Assembly (NCBI GenBank): GCA_002315875.1 | Contig: DCIL01000052.1 | Location: forward strand, 39,224-49,326 | Length of the DNA: 10,103 nucleotides | From: Verrucomicrobia bacterium UBA1727 | GTDB taxonomy: Bacteria > Verrucomicrobiota > Kiritimatiellia > RFP12 > UBA1067 | Direction: 5' to 3' | Part shown: one piece after another, positions 7,196 through 10,103 of the stretch | Position numbering within the stretch: position 1 is the stretch's first letter | How the letters are laid out: every line of letters begins with the position of its first letter | The notes under the pieces: generated by a model | What the model saw: only the letters and a program-made list of their open reading frames with translations | Told to the model about the DNA's origin: nothing | Database searches by the model: none | Position numbers and translations under genes: made by a program

Positions 7196-8740
7196 ATGGC
7201 AGATTGTTCAAGCATCAGGAAATTCACTACGGCAGAGGACTACCGCAAGAACTTCATCATTCAGTCCGAGATCGACAAGTATCTCCCCAACGGCAAGCAT
7301 TTCATCGATGAGGACGAGATCGTCCGTCTCATCGCGGTCATGGATTCGCGCAAGGAACCGGACGCGGCTCGGGTGCGCGAGATCATCGCGAAGTCCGAAT
7401 CGTCCTGTGAGACGCTGTTACCGTCCGAAACCGCCGAGCTGATGCTCGTTGATCCTAAGAAGAATCCCGAGCTTTTCGAGGAGATGCGTGCGGCGGCGGA
7501 CCGCATCAAGCACAAGGTCTATGACAACCGCATCGTCGTCTTCGCTCCGCTCTACATGTCCAACCTCTGCGTGAACGGCTGCAAGTACTGTGGCTTTCGC
7601 GAAGCCAACTCGCTGCAGAAGCGTCGCGTGCTGACGATGGACGAACTGAAGGAGGAGCTGGACGTCCTGGCCGGTCGCATCGGGCACAAGCGTCTCATCG
7701 CCGTCTACGGTGAACATCAGACCACCTCGACCGAGTACATCGCCGAGACGATCGAGACCTGCTACAATCGCCAGGTGCCGTCCGTCAAGTCCGGACGCAA
7801 GAACGCCATCCGCCGCGTGAACGTGAATGCCGCGCCGCTGCCGGTGGCCGATCTCAAGGTGCTCCGTTCGGTCGGCATCGGTACCTTCCAGGTCTTTCAG
7901 GAGACCTACAACCGCAAGCTTTACGAGCAGATGCATCCGGCCTGGAGCGTCAAGGGCAACTACGACTGGCGCACAACGTGTTTCCATCGCTGCATGGAGG
8001 CGGGTGTCGATGATGTCGGGCTCGGGGTCCTTTACGGACTTTGCGACTGGCGCTACGAATTGCTGGCGACGGTCATGCATGCCCGCGACCTCGAACGCTG
8101 GTTCAACATCGGACCGCACACGCTCTCGTTCCCGCGCCTCGAGCCGGCGAGTGGTACGAAGGTTCCCGAGGAGTCCCCGTGGCTCATCGACGATGACACC
8201 TTCGCCCGCATTCTCGTGCTCGCCCGCCTTTCGGTGCCGTATACCGGCATGATCGTGACCGCCCGCGAATCTCCGGCGAGCCGCAATCGCGTTCTCGATC
8301 ACGGCATGACCCAGCTCGATTGTTCGTCCAACATCGCGATCAAGGGCTATAGCGACTTTGAAAACGAGGCGCATCAGGAGAAGGAGCGCCAGCAGTTCAT
8401 GCTTGGGGACAACCGGTCGATCGACGAGATGGTGCGCTATCTCGCTTCGCGCGGCACGATCACGAGCTTCTGCACGGCTGGCTATCGGTGCGGACGCACC
8501 GGCGGCTGCATCATGGATGCCCTGAAGACCGGTCGCGAGGGCAAGTTCTGCAAGATCAATGCGGTGCTCACGTTCCGCGAGTGGCTCGATGATTTCGCGT
8601 CCGATGAGACGCGCAAGATCGGAGATAAGCTCATCGAGAAGGAACTTGCCGGCATCAAGGAGTGGCTGCCGAAGTTCTATCCGACGGTGATGAAGCAGTA
8701 CGAGGCGACCTGCCGCGGCGAACGCGACCTCTTCTTCTGA
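7196..8740 (+). CDS. hydG: HydG-like radical SAM protein with altered auxiliary-cluster motif
   Basis: Radical SAM protein of 514 residues, closest by eye to HydG, which cleaves tyrosine to supply CO and cyanide for the [FeFe]-hydrogenase H-cluster. Shared features: FAPLYMSNLCVNGCKYCGFR with the SAM cluster cysteines C125, C129, C132 (CX3CX2C); RRVNVNAAPL (206-215); FQETYNRKLYEQMHP (234-248); NYDWRTTCFHRCMEAGVDDVGLGVLYGL (255-282); GPHTLSFPRLEPA (306-318); PYTGMIVTARE (348-358); and the terminal GERDLFF. Differences: the C-terminal CX2CX22C reads C426-T-A-G429 with C452, so the middle cysteine is glycine, while extra cysteines occur at 432 and 438. The usual SAGS...GGY segment reads LDCSSNIAIKGY, and the usual EAGEDP region reads VYGEHQ. 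Family membership is firm, but H-cluster maturation is uncertain. No HydE, HydF or hydrogenase is present. No Shine-Dalgarno precedes ATG 7196. The next radical SAM gene starts one base after the stop. Confidence 0.85.
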   Translation: MADCSSIRKFTTAEDYRKNFIIQSEIDKYLPNGKHFIDEDEIVRLIAVMDSRKEPDAARVREIIAKSESSCETLLPSETAELMLVDPKKNPELFEEMRAAADRIKHKVYDNRIVVFAPLYMSNLCVNGCKYCGFREANSLQKRRVLTMDELKEELDVLAGRIGHKRLIAVYGEHQTTSTEYIAETIETCYNRQVPSVKSGRKNAIRRVNVNAAPLPVADLKVLRSVGIGTFQVFQETYNRKLYEQMHPAWSVKGNYDWRTTCFHRCMEAGVDDVGLGVLYGLCDWRYELLATVMHARDLERWFNIGPHTLSFPRLEPASGTKVPEESPWLIDDDTFARILVLARLSVPYTGMIVTARESPASRNRVLDHGMTQLDCSSNIAIKGYSDFENEAHQEKERQQFMLGDNRSIDEMVRYLASRGTITSFCTAGYRCGRTGGCIMDALKTGREGKFCKINAVLTFREWLDDFASDETRKIGDKLIEKELAGIKEWLPKFYPTVMKQYEATCRGERDLFF

Positions 8741-8741
8741 T

Positions 8742-9620
8742 ATGACAGCCGACTATCCCTGCGAACTTTGTCCGCGTCGATGCGGCAGGCGACCGGGATA
8801 TTGCGGCGCGTTGCTCTCGCCTCGGCTGTTTCGTTGGGGACCACACTTCGGCGAGGAGCCGCCGATCACCGGCGAGCGCGGCTCGGGTTGCGTCTTCTTC
8901 TCGCGTTGCACGATGAAGTGCGTCTATTGCCAGAACTCTCCGTGGAGCTGGAAGGGGGACGGCGAGGATCGGAGTGTAGACGAGCTGGCGGACATTCTGC
9001 GCGATCTCGCCGTAAAGGATCGGGTAGAGAACTGGAATCTCGTCTCACCGACACCGTATCTGCCGTTCATTCGCGAGGCCGCGGCAAAACTTTCGTCCGA
9101 AGGCGTGCGCCTGCCGTTCGTCTGGAACTCCAGCGGCTATGAGCGGGTGGAAACCCTTGAGGAATATCGTGATCTCTGCGACTGGGCGCTTTTCGATCTC
9201 AGGTATTCCCGCAATGAAACCGCTAAGGCGCTGAGCTCGGCGCCTGGCTATGTCGAGGCCTCGCGCGCCGCGGCGAAATGGGCCTATGCGAAGGATCCTT
9301 CAAAACTCATCGTTCGCATTCTTGTCCTTCCGGGTCATGCGGACGAGGCAATTGAGAATCTGGCGTTTCTCGCGACCGAACTCTCGTCGGAGGTGCAGAT
9401 TTCGCTGATGGCGCAGTATACGCCGGCGTACAAGGCGCAGGAAATGCCGCCGCTTGATCGTTCGGTCACCGAAGAGGAGTATTCGTCCGTCACCGAGGCC
9501 GCTGGCGATTTCGGATTTGAGAACGGATGGATCCAGGGCTATGAGGCAAGTGATCCGAAGCTCGCTTTCCTTGGCGAAAACATGGGCGAAGGCCATGGAA
9601 CTGTCGCCGCTGATACTTGA
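8742..9620 (+). CDS. Radical SAM protein, COG1313/PflX-like (activating-enzyme family)
   Basis: Radical SAM enzyme of 292 residues, related to pyruvate formate-lyase activating enzymes; the substrate is unknown. The N-terminus CELCPRRCGRRPGYCG has four cysteines (C7, C10, C14, C21), as in COG1313 proteins, and could bind a second Fe-S cluster or a metal. It is followed by PITGERGSGCVFFSRCTMKCVYCQN, where C56, C60 and C63 form the CX3CX2C SAM cluster site. Further family features are NLVSPTPYLPFIREA (about 103-117), LPFVWNSSGYERVETL (about 124-139) and a barrel strand ending LMAQYTPAYKAQEMP (about 225-239). The ATG lies one base after the stop of the HydG-like gene, so the two are almost certainly translationally coupled and probably act together. 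It could act on a protein partner through a glycyl radical or peptide modification, but no candidate substrate is visible in the window. The promoter for secD overlaps its last codons. Confidence 0.82.
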   Translation: MTADYPCELCPRRCGRRPGYCGALLSPRLFRWGPHFGEEPPITGERGSGCVFFSRCTMKCVYCQNSPWSWKGDGEDRSVDELADILRDLAVKDRVENWNLVSPTPYLPFIREAAAKLSSEGVRLPFVWNSSGYERVETLEEYRDLCDWALFDLRYSRNETAKALSSAPGYVEASRAAAKWAYAKDPSKLIVRILVLPGHADEAIENLAFLATELSSEVQISLMAQYTPAYKAQEMPPLDRSVTEEEYSSVTEAAGDFGFENGWIQGYEASDPKLAFLGENMGEGHGTVAADT

Positions 9621-9646
9621 TTCTATGACTGCGATTATGGTATAAT
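9617..9646 (+). promoter_or_regulatory. Sigma70-type extended -10 promoter for secD
   Basis: TTGATT (9617-9622) and a perfect TATAAT (9641-9646) are separated by 18 bases, and TGG directly before the -10 makes an extended -10 (TGNTATAAT). The -35 overlaps the stop codon of the radical SAM gene. Transcription should begin near 9653, giving a leader of roughly 36 bases before the secD ATG. This is the only clear promoter in the window and probably marks an operon boundary. Confidence 0.7.
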
Positions 9647-9670
9647 CCACACTCAATACTCGAAAAAAAA

Positions 9671-9677
9671 GAGGAAG
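9671..9677 (+). promoter_or_regulatory. Ribosome binding site of secD
   Basis: GAGGAAG in a purine-rich leader lies 11 bases before the ATG at 9689. The spacing is somewhat long but no better site exists, and the ATG gives the expected SecD N-terminus. Confidence 0.55.
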
Positions 9678-9688
9678 AACAAAAGATT

Positions 9689-10103
9689 ATGGCAAAGGAT
9701 TCGGTTGTCCGCAACAATATCTGGAAGTGGTTGATTCTCGCGCTTATCGCGGTGATTTCGATCTATGTTTGCAATCCGCCGGCGGAAAAGCTCCGCTTCG
9801 GTCTCGATCTCAAGGGCGGCACGTCCTTCACGCTCGGCGTTGATACCGCCAAGCTTGCCGAGGGCATCATTGCCGCGAATCCTGCGATCACCAACACTCC
9901 TGGTGCGGTCGAGAAGAAGATCGACGAGACGCTTAACGGCTGTGACGAGCGCATCATTTCGGTGATTCGTCGCCGTGTGGACGCGATGGGCACCAACGAG
10001 CCCGTGATTCAGGGCATGAAGGATCATCGCCTCCTGGTCCAGCTTCCCGGTGTCGATGAAGAGGTCCGCAAGGCCGCCAAGGCCTCGCTTCAGAGCGCGG
10101 CGT
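9689..10103 (+). CDS. secD: Protein translocase subunit SecD, N-terminal part (3' end outside window)
   Basis: Inner-membrane subunit of the SecDF complex, which uses the proton gradient to help pull exported proteins through SecYEG. The first 138 codons are visible. A short basic N-terminus (MAKDSVVRNNIWK) is followed by a membrane segment at about residues 13-28 (KWLILALIAVISIYVC), then the family signature LRFGLDLKGGTSFTLGVD (35-52), and the start of the periplasmic P1 domain with IISVIRRRVDAMGTNEPVIQGMKDHRLLVQLPGVDE (89-124). Whether the gene continues as a SecD-SecF fusion, as in several PVC bacteria, cannot be seen. No yajC lies directly upstream; the preceding gene is a radical SAM protein, and secD has its own extended -10 promoter. 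Confidence 0.93.
   Translation, partial: MAKDSVVRNNIWKWLILALIAVISIYVCNPPAEKLRFGLDLKGGTSFTLGVDTAKLAEGIIAANPAITNTPGAVEKKIDETLNGCDERIISVIRRRVDAMGTNEPVIQGMKDHRLLVQLPGVDEEVRKAAKASLQSAA

Noticed and set aside
7418..8374. 318-codon open frame on the minus strand
   Set aside because: It is antisense to the HydG-like gene, whose frame carries clear radical SAM motifs; no family features are visible in the minus-strand product.
9659..9674. CTC-(A-rich)-GAG before secD, considered as a hairpin
   Set aside because: A 3-base stem is too weak; the A-run is better explained as a purine-rich leader ahead of the ribosome binding site.

Overview
The window is a GC-rich bacterial segment with nine tightly packed genes, all on the + strand. 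No gap exceeds about 70 bases, and no tRNA, rRNA, CRISPR array or insertion sequence was seen. The gene mix (secreted GH29 and GH50-type glycosidases, a two-gene class I fumarase, LuxS, a HydG-like radical SAM protein, SecD) and the style of the proteins suggest an anaerobic, polysaccharide-degrading member of the PVC group, most plausibly Kiritimatiellota or Lentisphaerota from a gut or sediment. That assignment is inference; there is no marker gene here to prove it.

Bases 1-5147 hold carbohydrate genes around an rRNA methyltransferase. The window opens inside the C-terminal part of a GH29 alpha-L-fucosidase (1-510). Four bases later an RlmI-type 23S rRNA cytosine methyltransferase starts at a TTG codon (515-1696). 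Next is a 1139-residue exported protein (1728-5147) that appears to join a GH50-like (beta-agarase-type) barrel to a second, clan GH-D-like (GH27/GH36) barrel. Both halves keep plausible catalytic acids, which would suit degradation of a galactose- and fucose-containing glycan.

Bases 5152-7183 hold central-metabolism genes: fumarase alpha (5152-5988), fumarase beta (6034-6609) and luxS (6668-7183). Both boundaries of the beta-subunit gene carry low-complexity repeat tracts. The first is a GTTGAGA array with a 26-base super-period that contains the alpha stop codon and the beta start region. The second is a polypyrimidine tract with a mirror repeat, directly before the luxS ATG, so luxS has no Shine-Dalgarno sequence.

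Bases 7196-9620 encode two radical SAM proteins separated by one base: a HydG-like protein and a COG1313/PflX-like protein. The HydG-like protein keeps the SAM cluster and overall HydG architecture. However, the middle cysteine of the C-terminal CX2CX22C cluster motif is glycine, and other stretches I recall as conserved in HydG also differ. It may therefore be a paralogue with another job, and this pair is the best candidate here for something undescribed.

A strong extended -10 promoter (9617-9646) overlaps the end of the second radical SAM gene and should drive secD, whose first 138 codons (9689 onward) close the window.
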